NCBI GenBank assembly: GCA_028690445.1
Contig: JAQVBE010000003.1
Span: forward strand, 120,778-184,777
Reading direction: 5' to 3'
DNA: 64,000 nucleotides
DNA from: Aliarcobacter sp.
GTDB lineage: Bacteria > Campylobacterota > Campylobacteria > Campylobacterales > Arcobacteraceae
Positions 37,377 to 47,905 of the stretch are shown in pieces. Made by a program: the position numbers and the translations under genes. Every line of letters starts with the position of its first letter. The stretch's first letter is position 1. Below the pieces are notes generated by a model. It was not told where the DNA came from. It worked only from the letters and a program-made list of their open reading frames with translations, and ran no database searches.

Positions 37377-39422
37377 TTAAAAACTATCCCAGTCATCTTT
37401 TTCATCTTTTTTTGAAATCATAATATTTTCAACTTTCTTTTTTATTGGAGTATTTAAATTATTTGATACATTCAAATCTTTTGCTTTTACACTGTTTTTA
37501 CCAATAAATTCTTTTGCATTTGCATTATCTATCACTAGTTTTGCTATTTTTTCTGTAATTATTGCAATATCATGGGTTTGTGTTGCAATTGCTGCATTTT
37601 GTTGTGTTTGTTGATCCAATTGGTTTATTGCTGAGTTTATTTGCTCAATTCCTAAAAGTTGCTCTTTTGAAGCACTTTCAATATCAGAAATTAAATTAAT
37701 TGTTTGGGAAATATTTTGATTTAAACCTTTATATCCCTCAATCATATTATTTGCTATTTGTTTACCTTGATTTGCTTTTGATGTTGCATTTTCTACAATT
37801 GTTTTTATCTCACGTGCTGCTTCTGCACTTCTACTTGCTAAATTTCGCACTTCTTGGGCAACAACGGCAAATCCTTTTCCTGCTTCTCCTGCTGTTGCTG
37901 CTTCTACGGCTGCATTTAAAGATAAAATATTTGTTTGAAATGCTATTTGGTCAATTACTGAAATCGCTTCATTTATAGAATTAACTTGAATATTTATTTC
38001 ATCCATTGCAAGAGTTGTTTGACTTGCTAATTTCTCTCCATCTTGAGCAGATTTTGTTACACTATTTGAGAAATTTGCCATTTTTGCGATACTTTGAGTA
38101 TTACATCTAATATTACTTGTCATTTCTTCTAAGGCTGCAGCTGTTTGTTCAAGACTTGCTGCTGCTTCATTTGAACTAATATTTAATTTATTTACATTTT
38201 CAAGTAAAATATTTGAACTCTCATCTAAAGTTAAACCATTTGATTTATTTTCCACTAACATTTCATTTATAATATGAGCTAAATTATTTAAACCCTCAGA
38301 TACAATTCCTGAATCATTTTCTATTTTATCTCTAAAATCAAGTTTTGCAAAACTATCTAAAACTCTAGTAATTTTAGTTATATCTTGGGCAACACTTTTT
38401 GAAGTATTTTCAAGCATTTCATTAAAAGTATTTTTTAACTCTTCTAAATTTTGATTTTGAGTATTTTTAGTAATTCTTTGATTTAATTTACCATTTTTAA
38501 CTTCATTTACAACTTTTTTTACATCTTCAATTAATTCTTGGTCTTCAATAATTAATTTTTGAGTTTTTTCAATATTCTCATTTATAACTTTTGCCATTTC
38601 CCCTATTTCATCTTTTGAATCAATAGAAATTAATTTCACAGTAGAACTCTCTTTATTTAAAAACTTAAAGAAATCAACAAGTCCACTATCAAGTAAATCA
38701 ACTTTTGTAACAATATCTTTTACAATGAAATAAGATACTAATCCAAGAACTATTAAAACAAAAAATACAGTTAAAATGATATTTAATAAACTTTGATTAA
38801 ATTCTGCATTTACATCATCTATATAAATCCCAGAACCAATAACCCAACCCCATTTATCAAATTTTTTAACATAAGATAATTTTTCATATAACTCTTCACT
38901 ATTTGTTCCATCAGCTTTTGGTTTTGGCCAAAGATAACCTACAAATCCAGTATTACCTTTATTTACAACTTCAACAAAAGATTGAAAAAGATTTTTTTTA
39001 CCATCTGTTTTTACAATTTCATTATTTGCATACTCTAAATCTGTAGCACAATTAAATTTTTCAGCATTAAGAACTTTTCCATCTAAAGAAGTAGCAATTG
39101 GATGCATTATCATTTTTGGATGCGGTAAAGTATCATCATTTATCCAAATATAATTTGTTTTGTCATATCTAAGTTTTTTTATAGCATTTATAGCATTCTC
39201 TTTTGCTGTTTTTTCATCTATTTTACCATCTGTAAAGGCTTTATATTCAGACTCTACCAAACTATATGGAAGTTCAACAATATTTACTAATTTTGATTTC
39301 TTTTCTGAAATCAAGATACTTTTTTCATTAAATAAAAATATTGTTCCAATAGCAACAAATGCAAATAGTGCCAAAATACCTATTATTAACATCTTTTTTA
39401 ACACGGTTAAATTACTAATCAT
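37377..39422 (-). CDS. Methyl-accepting chemotaxis protein with single-cache sensor
   Basis: 681 residues from the ATG at 39422 ([10 protein letters not shown]); CAAGGGA lies just before it, whereas the alternative ATG 30 bases upstream has no clear ribosome binding site. Helix (about 10-28), periplasmic sCache_2-type domain ([34 protein letters not shown]), second helix (about 205-228), HAMP, then the MCP signalling domain with [18 protein letters not shown]. sCache_2 receptors usually bind small organic acids. A TAGTAT operator lies upstream. Confidence 0.9.
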   Translation of the reverse strand: MISNLTVLKKMLIIGILALFAFVAIGTIFLFNEKSILISEKKSKLVNIVELPYSLVESEYKAFTDGKIDEKTAKENAINAIKKLRYDKTNYIWINDDTLPHPKMIMHPIATSLDGKVLNAEKFNCATDLEYANNEIVKTDGKKNLFQSFVEVVNKGNTGFVGYLWPKPKADGTNSEELYEKLSYVKKFDKWGWVIGSGIYIDDVNAEFNQSLLNIILTVFFVLIVLGLVSYFIVKDIVTKVDLLDSGLVDFFKFLNKESSTVKLISIDSKDEIGEMAKVINENIEKTQKLIIEDQELIEDVKKVVNEVKNGKLNQRITKNTQNQNLEELKNTFNEMLENTSKSVAQDITKITRVLDSFAKLDFRDKIENDSGIVSEGLNNLAHIINEMLVENKSNGLTLDESSNILLENVNKLNISSNEAAASLEQTAAALEEMTSNIRCNTQSIAKMANFSNSVTKSAQDGEKLASQTTLAMDEINIQVNSINEAISVIDQIAFQTNILSLNAAVEAATAGEAGKGFAVVAQEVRNLASRSAEAAREIKTIVENATSKANQGKQIANNMIEGYKGLNQNISQTINLISDIESASKEQLLGIEQINSAINQLDQQTQQNAAIATQTHDIAIITEKIAKLVIDNANAKEFIGKNSVKAKDLNVSNNLNTPIKKKVENIMISKKDEKDDWDSF

Positions 39423-39470
39423 TTTTTTCCCTTGATGGTTATTTATTAACATTATTACTATAATAGTAAA

Positions 39471-39497
39471 TAGTATTAAAATAGTATTATTTTAATA
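39471..39497 (+). promoter_or_regulatory. TAGTAT direct-repeat operator, site 4
   Basis: TAGTATTAAAA is followed by TAGTATTATTTTAATA, 26 of 27 positions identical to site 3. It lies 49 bases before the likely MCP start at 39422 and overlaps the end of the 62-aa gene. Confidence 0.6.
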
Positions 39498-39675
39498 GGT
39501 TAGATGTATTATCGTCTAATATTTCTAATATTTCCTCACCATATTTATCTGTAATAAAAGAACATGCTTCCATAGGATTTAATCCTTCTTTTATTAAACT
39601 ATCAAAAATATTAATTAAATCATCTTCATTTTTAATATTATGACAAATAGTGTCTAAACAAAATTTACTTGACAT
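39487..39675 (-). CDS. Small acidic hypothetical protein (62 aa)
   Basis: A soluble acidic protein with two Cys in CLDTICHN near the N-terminus and a helical remainder ([21 protein letters not shown]). The ribosome binding site AAGGAATATTAC is good. It follows the HDOD gene after 13 bases on the same strand, so it is probably last in the PAS-MCP-HDOD transcript. No family is recognised. Confidence 0.5.
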   Translation of the reverse strand: MSSKFCLDTICHNIKNEDDLINIFDSLIKEGLNPMEACSFITDKYGEEILEILDDNTSNLLK

Positions 39676-39688
39676 GTAATATTCCTTA

Positions 39689-40504
39689 TTATTCTAATAA
39701 TCTACTTTGTAAAGTTTTTAGTACATTACTCAAGGTTTCTACTTCTAAATTATATAAAATAGCTTTTTTTAATGCCTTTTCAACACTACTATCACTAAGT
39801 AAAGAATATGGATTACAAGCTGTTTTTACAACATCTAAAACTTGAGATTTTTGTTTATATTTGTCAGTACACATATTAATATTATCAACAAATCGAATCA
39901 TATTTGATAAATTATCATCTAATCCCCAGTATTTGAATATTTCCGCTGTAACTTGAGATGTTGTAACTCCCAATAACTCTTTTTCAACATCTACAATATC
40001 AAATCCTAATTCAAGTTTTTCATGAAATTGTTTAAATAATCCTCTACTAACAATTAATTCAGACAAAATAAATTTACCAATTTCTTGTAAAATTGAAGCT
40101 AACAAAACCTCTTCTTTAAGATTATTATCAACTTCTCCTAACCATAAATTAACTAGATTATAAGAAGCATTTGAAGCTTTAATATAATCTTCTGTATTAA
40201 TACAATAAGGAGATAAATCTGTTGTTAGAATATTATTAAAAGTTTCACTAATTGTCATATAAATAGTAAAATTAATCCCTAATAAACTAATTACCCTTCC
40301 TATTGTTTCAACTTTAGACCTAAATCCAAATAATGATGAATTAGAAATTTTAAGAAGAGTTGTTATAACTAAGGCATCTTTTTCAATAATTTTTACTAAT
40401 TCCTCAATTTCTTTATTTTTTTTCTTTCTAAAGTTTTCGATTTTTTCAATTGTTTGTGGTAAGGGAGGTAAAGATTCTATTTTTTCCAAAATGTTTTCAA
40501 GCAT
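39689..40504 (-). CDS. HDOD domain protein
   Basis: 271 residues forming one HDOD domain: LPPLPQTIEKIENF at the start, then DALVITTLLKISNSSLFGF and VTTSQVTAEIFKYWGL. HDOD proteins are HD-fold domains without the full catalytic pair and act in signalling and cell-cycle control. It starts two bases from the end of the NIT-type MCP gene, so the two are coupled. Confidence 0.85.
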   Translation of the reverse strand: MLENILEKIESLPPLPQTIEKIENFRKKKNKEIEELVKIIEKDALVITTLLKISNSSLFGFRSKVETIGRVISLLGINFTIYMTISETFNNILTTDLSPYCINTEDYIKASNASYNLVNLWLGEVDNNLKEEVLLASILQEIGKFILSELIVSRGLFKQFHEKLELGFDIVDVEKELLGVTTSQVTAEIFKYWGLDDNLSNMIRFVDNINMCTDKYKQKSQVLDVVKTACNPYSLLSDSSVEKALKKAILYNLEVETLSNVLKTLQSRLLE

Positions 40505-40505
40505 T

Positions 40506-42740
40506 TTATTTTCCCCTAAACTGTTTACTATTTACTGCGGTTACAACATTATTTGATAATGATGAAGTTTCAGTTGCTATCTCATTTGTTTGATTTGCAA
40601 TATTTGCATTTATTTGAGTTTGTTTATCTAAACTATTAATAGCATCAGATATTTGTTCCATTGCAATTTTTTGCTCTTTTGCTGAACTTTCAACCTCTTT
40701 GATTAAAGATAAAGTATTATTTATATTTTCATTTAAATTACTATAACCTTTTATCATTTCACTTGCTATTTCTTTACCTTGATTTGATTTTGAAGTTGCA
40801 TTTGTTACTATTACTTTTATTTCATTTGCAGCTTCAGCTGAACGAGCAGCAAGATTTCTTACTTCTTGTGCAACAACAGCAAATCCTTTTCCAGCTTCAC
40901 CAGCAGTTGCTGCTTCAACAGCCGCATTTAAAGAAAGAATATTTGTTTGGAAAGCAATTTGGTCAATAATAGTAATTGCTTCAGTTATTGCACTTACTTG
41001 TGAATTTATATCATCCATTGAAGTTACTGTTTGATTTGCTAATTTTTCACCTTGAGAAGCCGAAAGTGTTAATTCATTTGCATAATTTGACATTTCTATT
41101 ACATTTTGAGTGCTATTATTAATATTACTTGTTATTTGCTCAACTGCTGCTGCTGTTTCCTCAAGTCTTGCTGCTGCATCGGTTGAAGCTCTATTTAATT
41201 CATCAACATTTAGGGTTAATTGATTTGAGCCATTAAGTAAAGTTTCTCCATTATTTTTATTTTCAATTAACATAGATGTAATAGCTTCACCCAAATTATT
41301 AATACCATCTACTAATTTCTTTAATTCACCATAAATATTTTCATTTTTAATAATATTCATATAATTATAGTTTGTATATTCTCCTAGCACTTTTAAAATA
41401 TCACTATTTATTCTTTCTTGTGTATCTAACATTTTATTAATAGTTTTTGATAATGTTACAACTTGAGGATTTGCTGCAATTGACCTTACCCTACAAGAGT
41501 AATAACCTTTTTCAAACTTATCAAGTGTAATAGCAGCCTCCCCAACACAAAGTAAATCTTTTTCTAAATCTCCATTAATGCTATCAATATTCATATTAAC
41601 CATTTTTGCAAGATTACCTAAATCACCTTTTGTATTTAATTCTATATGTGAAAGTTCATTTATTTCTCTATTTAGATATCTCATAAATTGTTCTATTCCA
41701 TCATATATTTTATCAATTCCTTTTGAAATACTATGATTATAAAAAGCAACAAAATAAAATGTTAAAAAAAGTATAGTCAAACTAATACTTATCATCATAT
41801 ATAATAAAGCTTTTTCGTGCGCTACCTCTTTATCTATTTCTAAAATAAGAGTATTAGATAAATGGTCATCTATTTCTTTTAATATATTTATTTTTTCTGT
41901 CATTTTACTAAACCAAAAATTTGATTCAACATCTAAAATAGTATTTTTATCTTCTCCATATGATAATAAAAGTTCTCTCATTTTTTGGATTTCAAGCATG
42001 ATAGGATTATTAATTTTATCATTAAAAAAGTTTTTATTATCTCCTGCATAAATAAAAAATGCATCAAAAAACATCTTTTGTTCATTTACCAAACCTAAAT
42101 ATTTTACATACATTCCAGAAGCAAAAGTTTTAGTGGCAAAAACATCAGTTCCAATAGCTCTTTCAATTCCTACTCTTTCTTTTGCCATCAAAAAATTATA
42201 GTAAGAAGTCGTATATTTTATAATTTTTTCACTATGAGCAAGGGAAGCGGTCAAAGCAACAAAACTTAGAAGTGTATTATTTAAATTAGAATAATAAGTA
42301 ACAGCACTTTTTGAGTCTATTTGTAAAGTATCCATACTATTTCTTATATTTTGTATATTTGATAACTCTTTTAAAGTATTATCAATTGTATTTTTGCCAT
42401 TTTCTGGGTATTTTGAAATATCAATTAATTCAACTACCTTTTTAAATTCTTCAATACTTTTATTTGTAAGTTCTCTTTGATTTGATAAAGTATCTTTAAA
42501 TTTTGTATCTTTACTCGCTATGAATCCAACACTAGAACCTCTTTCTTTTTGCATTTCATGGATTAATAATGAAATTTTTGTATCTAGATTTACAAATTCT
42601 CTTATATTTAATACTTTTAACTCTTTTTGATATAAATCTATAGCAATAAATAAAGACAAAGCTATAATAAATACCAAAGGGAAAAAACTTAACATTCTAA
42701 CTTTATTTTTAATAGACATTCTTCTTAGAAAATTTAACAT
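40506..42740 (-). CDS. Methyl-accepting chemotaxis protein with NIT-type sensor
   Basis: 744 residues. Helix (about 15-33), a long periplasmic helical domain of about 270 residues with [20 protein letters not shown], which is the nitrate/nitrite-sensing (NIT) family signature, second helix (about 312-335), HAMP, and a signalling domain with [23 protein letters not shown]. It probably senses nitrate or nitrite outside the inner membrane. It forms a tight cluster with a PAS-only protein (6-base gap) and an HDOD protein. Confidence 0.9.
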   Translation of the reverse strand: MLNFLRRMSIKNKVRMLSFFPLVFIIALSLFIAIDLYQKELKVLNIREFVNLDTKISLLIHEMQKERGSSVGFIASKDTKFKDTLSNQRELTNKSIEEFKKVVELIDISKYPENGKNTIDNTLKELSNIQNIRNSMDTLQIDSKSAVTYYSNLNNTLLSFVALTASLAHSEKIIKYTTSYYNFLMAKERVGIERAIGTDVFATKTFASGMYVKYLGLVNEQKMFFDAFFIYAGDNKNFFNDKINNPIMLEIQKMRELLLSYGEDKNTILDVESNFWFSKMTEKINILKEIDDHLSNTLILEIDKEVAHEKALLYMMISISLTILFLTFYFVAFYNHSISKGIDKIYDGIEQFMRYLNREINELSHIELNTKGDLGNLAKMVNMNIDSINGDLEKDLLCVGEAAITLDKFEKGYYSCRVRSIAANPQVVTLSKTINKMLDTQERINSDILKVLGEYTNYNYMNIIKNENIYGELKKLVDGINNLGEAITSMLIENKNNGETLLNGSNQLTLNVDELNRASTDAAARLEETAAAVEQITSNINNSTQNVIEMSNYANELTLSASQGEKLANQTVTSMDDINSQVSAITEAITIIDQIAFQTNILSLNAAVEAATAGEAGKGFAVVAQEVRNLAARSAEAANEIKVIVTNATSKSNQGKEIASEMIKGYSNLNENINNTLSLIKEVESSAKEQKIAMEQISDAINSLDKQTQINANIANQTNEIATETSSLSNNVVTAVNSKQFRGK

Positions 42741-42746
42741 AATCCT

Positions 42747-43133
42747 CTACCTCATACTTTTATAAATATTTTCATATTTTTCGATTTCACTTTGCGCAGC
42801 CATTCTTCGACATGAAATATAACCTTTAGAACCATCACATGAAACAAAAGGAAATACCGTTGCAAAAACCCAATAATATTTTCCTGATTTTGTCTTATTT
42901 TTAACAAAACCCTTCCATGGTTTTCCACTTTTTATAGTTTCCCATAAATCCTTAAAAGCAGCCTTTGGCATATCTGGATGTCTTACAATATTATGTGGTT
43001 GCCCAATTAACTCTTCCAACTTATATTCAGCAAATTTACAAAACTCATCATTTGCAAATCTAATAATTCCTTTTTCATCAGTTTCTGATAATAAAAAAGA
43101 ATCCAAACTTAATTTCGACTCTTGTGAACTCAT
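42747..43133 (-). CDS. PAS-only protein of the Aer/Cet energy-taxis type
   Basis: 128 residues, a single PAS domain with no membrane helix. GIIRFANDEFCKFAEY, GQPHNIVRHPDMPKAAFKDLW and GKPWKGFVKNKTKSGKYYW match the FAD-binding PAS of Aer and of the bipartite Campylobacter CetB/CetC proteins. It lies directly before an MCP, which suggests a split redox-sensing receptor. A TAGTAT operator lies 42 bases upstream. Confidence 0.85.
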   Translation of the reverse strand: MSSQESKLSLDSFLLSETDEKGIIRFANDEFCKFAEYKLEELIGQPHNIVRHPDMPKAAFKDLWETIKSGKPWKGFVKNKTKSGKYYWVFATVFPFVSCDGSKGYISCRRMAAQSEIEKYENIYKSMR

Positions 43134-43174
43134 AATTTCTCTTTTTTTTAATAATTATGAATATTAGCAATAAA

Positions 43175-43201
43175 TAATATTAAAGTAGTATCATTTTTTG
43201 T
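43175..43201 (+). promoter_or_regulatory. TAGTAT direct-repeat operator, site 5
   Basis: TAATATTAAAG is followed by TAGTATCATTTTTTG, the shared 11-base-period repeat. It precedes the PAS-MCP-HDOD cluster and lies between it and the divergent kinase gene. Confidence 0.5.
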
Positions 43202-43239
43202 TAGAATACAAACCAATTAACTTTTATCTAGGAATATAA

Positions 43240-44295
43240 ATGCAAGACATAAATAATAATTTTCTTGATTTGAATGAAATTATAAATAATTCAATAGAAG
43301 GTATTTTGATAATTCAAAATGGTTTTATATACAATATGAATCAATCACTTCTTGATATTTTAGGGTATGAAAAGAAAAGTGATTTAATAGGAAATCTTGC
43401 AACTGGAATTTTAATACCTACTTCAAAAGAAAAATTTATAAAATACAATAGTAAATTATTTCAAGAAATTTCATTAATGACTAAAAATAGCGATATTATT
43501 CCTGTTATTATAAAAATAAAAGATATATCGGTTGCAAATACTATCTATAAAATAGTTTTTATTTTAGATTTAAGTGACTTAAAAGAAAAAGAAAAAATGG
43601 TACTACATCAATCAAAACATTCAGCTATGGGAGAAATGATTTCTATGATTGCTCATCAATGGAGACAACCTTTGTCTTATGTTTCAAGTATATTAAGCAG
43701 GATAAAACTAAAAAACAATATGGGTAATGTAGATAAAGAGTTTCTAAATAATATTTTAGATGAGATGAATGAGTACATTCAATATATGTCAAATACTATT
43801 GATGATTTTAGAAACTTTTTTAGTGTTGATACAAAAAAGAAACTTACAACTTTAAATGAAATAGTTTTTATCGTTTACAAAATGCTTAACAAATCTTTTG
43901 CTTCTCATAATATAAAAATTGAAGTTCAAAATTTTACATTATCAAAAATAGGATTATTCAAAAATGAGTTAACTCAGATTCTATTAAATATCTTAAATAA
44001 TGCAAAAGATGTATTAGTAGAAAGAAATATTCAAAATTCAACTATTAAAATTTCATTTTATGAAGATAAAGATTGTCAAAAAATTTTTATTGAAGACAAT
44101 GCAAAAGGAATTGATGAAAAAATAATAATGAATATTTTTAATCCATATTTTTCAACCAAAACCACAAAAAATGGTTCTGGATTAGGCTTATATATTTGTA
44201 AAACTATTTTAGAAAAAGATAACCTAGGAACAATAAAAGTTGAAAATATAAATAATGGTGCTCTTTTTACAGTTATAATAAATAAAAAAATATAA
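43240..44295 (+). CDS. Soluble PAS histidine kinase
   Basis: 351 residues, no membrane segment. N-terminal PAS domain (about 8-115), then the dimerisation helix with His139 in AHQWRQPLSYV, and an HATPase domain with NNAKDVL, DNAKGID and GSGLGLYICK. The HQWRQPL box is typical of PAS-type kinases of Campylobacterota. It is divergent from the PAS-MCP cluster and converges on a response regulator, which is its likely partner. Confidence 0.87.
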   Translation: MQDINNNFLDLNEIINNSIEGILIIQNGFIYNMNQSLLDILGYEKKSDLIGNLATGILIPTSKEKFIKYNSKLFQEISLMTKNSDIIPVIIKIKDISVANTIYKIVFILDLSDLKEKEKMVLHQSKHSAMGEMISMIAHQWRQPLSYVSSILSRIKLKNNMGNVDKEFLNNILDEMNEYIQYMSNTIDDFRNFFSVDTKKKLTTLNEIVFIVYKMLNKSFASHNIKIEVQNFTLSKIGLFKNELTQILLNILNNAKDVLVERNIQNSTIKISFYEDKDCQKIFIEDNAKGIDEKIIMNIFNPYFSTKTTKNGSGLGLYICKTILEKDNLGTIKVENINNGALFTVIINKKI

Positions 44296-44313
44296 TTTTA
44301 TTTACATAATATC

Positions 44314-45006
44314 TTAAATAGTTGTTATTACATAACCTCTATTTGATGAATTTTTTATAAAAGATTCGTCTGTTTTTTCTCTAATATGTTTAATAACATT
44401 TCGTAACGAATATATAGAAAATTCTTTTCCTCTCCATACTATACTAGAAATATCTTCATAAGTAACTAAAGCATTAGGGTTAAGAGCGAGTAAATTTACT
44501 AACTTTCTCTCTGTCTTCGTAAGTTTAATAATTTTTTTGCCTTGAAATAATATTTCTCTACTTATATCAAAATAAAATCCATTTTCAAATTGAACTTTTT
44601 TATTTGTATATAAAAAGCTTAAACTTATTTCTATATTATTTAATAAAAAACTCTCATCATTATCTTTATTAAAAATTGCGTATGCATTAGAGTATTTATG
44701 TAAAGAAAACTCTTGTGAAACTTTATCTTCTAATATAATCATTGGAATATTAAAAGTATAAGATTTTGTTTGTTTAAAAACATCCACAAATTTCGTTAAA
44801 GAATTTTTACTATTATCAAAAACAATTAAATCAAAAGTATTAATTTCTGTATTTAATAAATTAAAATTTTCACTATTAAAAAATGAAATATTATATTTAT
44901 CACCTGAAACTTTTTTTAATTTATTCAAAAAATCAACATCTTCACTTATAACTAAAACTGAATTAACATTTTTATTATTTGTAGTATAAAGAAAAATACT
45001 ATTCAT
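44314..45006 (-). CDS. Winged-helix response regulator with atypical receiver
   Basis: 230 residues. The receiver-like half keeps an acidic pair (Glu22/Asp23), a candidate phosphoacceptor Asp64 and a Lys114, but the usual Thr/Ser after the fourth strand is Glu93 (MIILEDK). The C-terminal winged helix is normal (KLTKTERKLVNLLALNP, NRGYVITTI). It could be phosphorylation-independent. A TAGTAT operator lies 49 bases upstream, so it may regulate itself. Confidence 0.8.
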   Translation of the reverse strand: MNSIFLYTTNNKNVNSVLVISEDVDFLNKLKKVSGDKYNISFFNSENFNLLNTEINTFDLIVFDNSKNSLTKFVDVFKQTKSYTFNIPMIILEDKVSQEFSLHKYSNAYAIFNKDNDESFLLNNIEISLSFLYTNKKVQFENGFYFDISREILFQGKKIIKLTKTERKLVNLLALNPNALVTYEDISSIVWRGKEFSIYSLRNVIKHIREKTDESFIKNSSNRGYVITTI

Positions 45007-45054
45007 TATAAAATCTCCTTAAAAATATATTTATATTGAAATATTATAATTAAA

Positions 45055-45081
45055 TGGTATTGCAATAGTATCATTTTAATA
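45055..45081 (+). promoter_or_regulatory. TAGTAT direct-repeat operator, site 6
   Basis: TGGTATTGCAA is followed by TAGTATCATTTTAATA. The second half matches the other sites closely; the first half is weaker. It lies between the hybrid kinase gene and the response regulator that starts at 45006. Confidence 0.5.
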
Positions 45082-45084
45082 ATT

Positions 45085-46188
45085 TTATAGAAAAATTATA
45101 AAACTTAACCCTCTTTGTGTATTTAAAACTTTTAATTCACCATCAAAACTATTTTTAATTATCATCTTTACCATATGTAAGCCAACACCAGTACCACTAC
45201 TTTTAGTAGTAAAGTAAGGTTCTAATATTTTTTCTAATTGGTTATTTTCAATACCTAAAGCATTGTCTTCAATGATTAAAATACTTTTATTGTCTTTTTT
45301 AAATAACTTAATAAAGATTTCAGGGTTTTTAATATTTTTTTCTTTGAAAGCATCTAAAGAGTTATTTATTATGTTTATTAAAACTTGAGTTAGTTCTACT
45401 TCCACACCAAATAATTCTAAATCTTTATCAATATTTAAATGAAAAATCACTTCTAATTTATCAATCTTACTTTTTAATATATTTATTGATTGATAAATTG
45501 AATTTTTAATTAAAAAAATTTCTTTTTTCTTATTTGGATTAAAAAAATCTAAAAAACCATTTATTGTTTTATTCATATATTCAACTTGGTCTTTAGTATT
45601 TTTATAAAAATCTTCCATATATGTATCGTTTAATTCTTTATATTCGTAAGATAAATTTATATCTTCAACATACAAAGATAAAACATTTAAAGGCTGTTTT
45701 AGTTGATGAGAAATCAAACCTATCATTTCCCCCATACTAGCCATTTTAGCACTATGAATTAGTAAATCCTCAGTTTTATGAAGTTTTTCATTTGAAGTTT
45801 TTATGGTATTAAAAATATTTATGTAAATTTTGAGTTTTGAAATTAAAAGTTTATTATCAATAGGTTTTGTGATGTACTCAATTCCACCTATATTGTAACC
45901 TTTATTTTTATATTCATCTTTTTCATAAATTCCTGTTATAAAAATAACAGGAATGTCTTTTGTAGATTCAATATCTTTTAGATATTGAGCAAATTCAAAT
46001 CCATCAATATCAGGCATTTGAACATCAGTTAAAATCAAATCAATAGGATTGTTCATCACTATTTCTATTGCTTCTTGAGCTTTTAGTGCTGTAAAAATAT
46101 TTATATCAAAATTTTCTTCAATTAATAGTTTCAATGAATAAATATTTTCAGGAACATCATCAAGTAATAATATGCTAAATTTATTCAT
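45085..46188 (-). CDS. Receiver-histidine kinase hybrid
   Basis: 367 residues, soluble. A receiver domain (1-125) has Asp10/Asp11, Asp55 in LTDVQMPDIDG, Thr85 and Lys108. A kinase core follows with His161 in SHQLKQPL, and an HATPase with NNSLDAF and GTGVGLHMVK. A receiver placed before the kinase suggests a phosphorelay input or modulation of kinase activity. It lies 8 bases after the nitroreductase gene end on the same strand, but belongs functionally to the signalling island. Confidence 0.85.
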   Translation of the reverse strand: MNKFSILLLDDVPENIYSLKLLIEENFDINIFTALKAQEAIEIVMNNPIDLILTDVQMPDIDGFEFAQYLKDIESTKDIPVIFITGIYEKDEYKNKGYNIGGIEYITKPIDNKLLISKLKIYINIFNTIKTSNEKLHKTEDLLIHSAKMASMGEMIGLISHQLKQPLNVLSLYVEDINLSYEYKELNDTYMEDFYKNTKDQVEYMNKTINGFLDFFNPNKKKEIFLIKNSIYQSINILKSKIDKLEVIFHLNIDKDLELFGVEVELTQVLINIINNSLDAFKEKNIKNPEIFIKLFKKDNKSILIIEDNALGIENNQLEKILEPYFTTKSSGTGVGLHMVKMIIKNSFDGELKVLNTQRGLSFIIFL

Positions 46189-46196
46189 TTTATACC

Positions 46197-46826
46197 TTAT
46201 TTTATATATTCAACAACATCTTCAAAAGCTAATCTTAATTGTGTTGATTGAGGATTTATTCTATATCCAAAAGGTAAAACTAAAGATAATTGATATTTTG
46301 TAGTATCAAGTCCTAAAATTTCTTCAACCTTTTCTTTATCATATCCCTCAATAGGACAAGAATCTATTCCTTTAATTGCAGCTGCCATCATCATATTTTG
46401 TGATGCAAAAACAGTTTGTTTTGCAGTCCAAGCATAAATATTTTCATCACTAGAAAGTGTTTGATTTAAATGTCCTGCATATAATCCTAAATAAAAATCA
46501 AGTTTTTCTTGAGGCATTTCTCTTCTTTTAAATCTTTCTTCAGGGATTCCACTTTCAGGTTTTACGCCTTCAATTCCTGCTAAAACAATAACTAAATGAG
46601 AACAAGTTGTAATTTGAGCTTGATCCCAACAAACAGGTTTTAATTTTGCTTTTAACTCTTCATTTGTAATAACTAAAAACTTCCAAGCTTCCATACCAAA
46701 AGAAGAAGGTGCTTTTCTTCCTGCTTCTAAAATATAAGTCATATCTTCATCACTGATTTTTTTTGTTTCATCAAAAATTTTACACGCATGTCTAAACGCT
46801 AAAGCTTCTTCAAATATTTTTTCCAT
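46197..46826 (-). CDS. Nitroreductase family NAD(P)H oxidoreductase
   Basis: 209 residues. RHACKIFDETKKISDEDM, RKAPSSFGMEAWKFLVI and the late VLPFGYR match the FMN-binding nitroreductase (NfsB-like) fold. The enzyme reduces quinones or nitro compounds with NAD(P)H. It is last of four minus-strand redox genes (mdaB-like, ABM, OYE, nitroreductase) that diverge from an HxlR regulator. Confidence 0.87.
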   Translation of the reverse strand: MEKIFEEALAFRHACKIFDETKKISDEDMTYILEAGRKAPSSFGMEAWKFLVITNEELKAKLKPVCWDQAQITTCSHLVIVLAGIEGVKPESGIPEERFKRREMPQEKLDFYLGLYAGHLNQTLSSDENIYAWTAKQTVFASQNMMMAAAIKGIDSCPIEGYDKEKVEEILGLDTTKYQLSLVLPFGYRINPQSTQLRLAFEDVVEYIK

Positions 46827-46864
46827 ATTTTTTCCTTTTAATAATTTTACCTACTTTTTGTTAA

Positions 46865-47893
46865 TTAAAACGCTCTTTGATAAGATGAATTAATCTTATC
46901 TTTTTCTTTAAATTCACTTGCTGCATAAAAAGCAAAATTTGGGCTTCGTAATAATTCTCGCCCATAAGCTACAAAATCACAATATTTTTCTTCTAAAAGC
47001 TTTTCACCCTCAATTGCAGTTGTTATTAAACCAACAGCAATTACTGGAATATTAATCTCTTTTTTTATCTGTTTTGCCCAATTACTTTGATATAAAGGCT
47101 TTAGTTCTGGTGAATTATCTGTTTTTTCTTGATTTCCACCAGATGAAACATGAATAGCGTTAACTCCTATTTTTTCAAGCTCTTTTGATAAATAAATTGA
47201 ATCATTTATCTTCCAACCTTTATTCATCCATTCATCAGCACTAATTCGTACGATCAAAGATAAATCAACTTTTTGTTTTAACTCTTTTGCTATTTCTAAA
47301 ACTAATCTACATCTATTTTCCAAACTTCCACCATAAATGTCATCTCTTGTGTTTGAAAGTGGTGATAAAAATTCACATAATAAATAACCATGTGCAGCAT
47401 GAAGTTCAATTGCATCATAATTTGCTTTTTTTGCTCTGATTGCAGTTTCTACGAATAATTCTTTAATATTTTTTATATTTTCTAAACTTGCACAAATTGG
47501 TGTTTTAAATGGTTCTTCACTACTAAAAGCTATTGCACTTGGCGCAACAGGAGTTGTATCTTTAACATTAGATTTTCTACCTGCATGGGCAATTTGAATA
47601 GCTGTTTTTGCTCCAAAAAAATGAATATCTTCATTTAATTCTTTATGTTGAATTATTTGAGAATCTTCCCATAACCCCAAATCTGCATCTGAGATTCTTC
47701 CTTTTGGCTCAACAGCAGTTGCTTCAACTATAATAAGCCCAACACCACCTATTGCTCTTGCTAAATAATGGGTTTTATGAAAAGCTTTTAACTCCCCACT
47801 ATTATCACTTTTATACATACACATAGGAGGCATAACTATTCTATTTTTTAGTGTAATATTTCCAATTTTTTCTTCTTGAAATAATAAACTCAT
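46865..47893 (-). CDS. Old yellow enzyme family NADH:flavin oxidoreductase (YqjM-like)
   Basis: 342 residues, a complete TIM barrel. KNRIVMPPMCMYKSD, IQIAHAGRK, ELHAAHGYLLCEFLSP, VRISADEW and VAYGRELL are the standard FMN and substrate motifs. The Cys in PPMCMY is the YqjM-type redox-sensing Cys. It reduces activated alkenes such as quinones or electrophiles. It lies within the four-gene redox operon. Confidence 0.9.
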   Translation of the reverse strand: MSLLFQEEKIGNITLKNRIVMPPMCMYKSDNSGELKAFHKTHYLARAIGGVGLIIVEATAVEPKGRISDADLGLWEDSQIIQHKELNEDIHFFGAKTAIQIAHAGRKSNVKDTTPVAPSAIAFSSEEPFKTPICASLENIKNIKELFVETAIRAKKANYDAIELHAAHGYLLCEFLSPLSNTRDDIYGGSLENRCRLVLEIAKELKQKVDLSLIVRISADEWMNKGWKINDSIYLSKELEKIGVNAIHVSSGGNQEKTDNSPELKPLYQSNWAKQIKKEINIPVIAVGLITTAIEGEKLLEEKYCDFVAYGRELLRSPNFAFYAASEFKEKDKINSSYQRAF

Positions 47894-47905
47894 AACTATT
47901 CCTTT

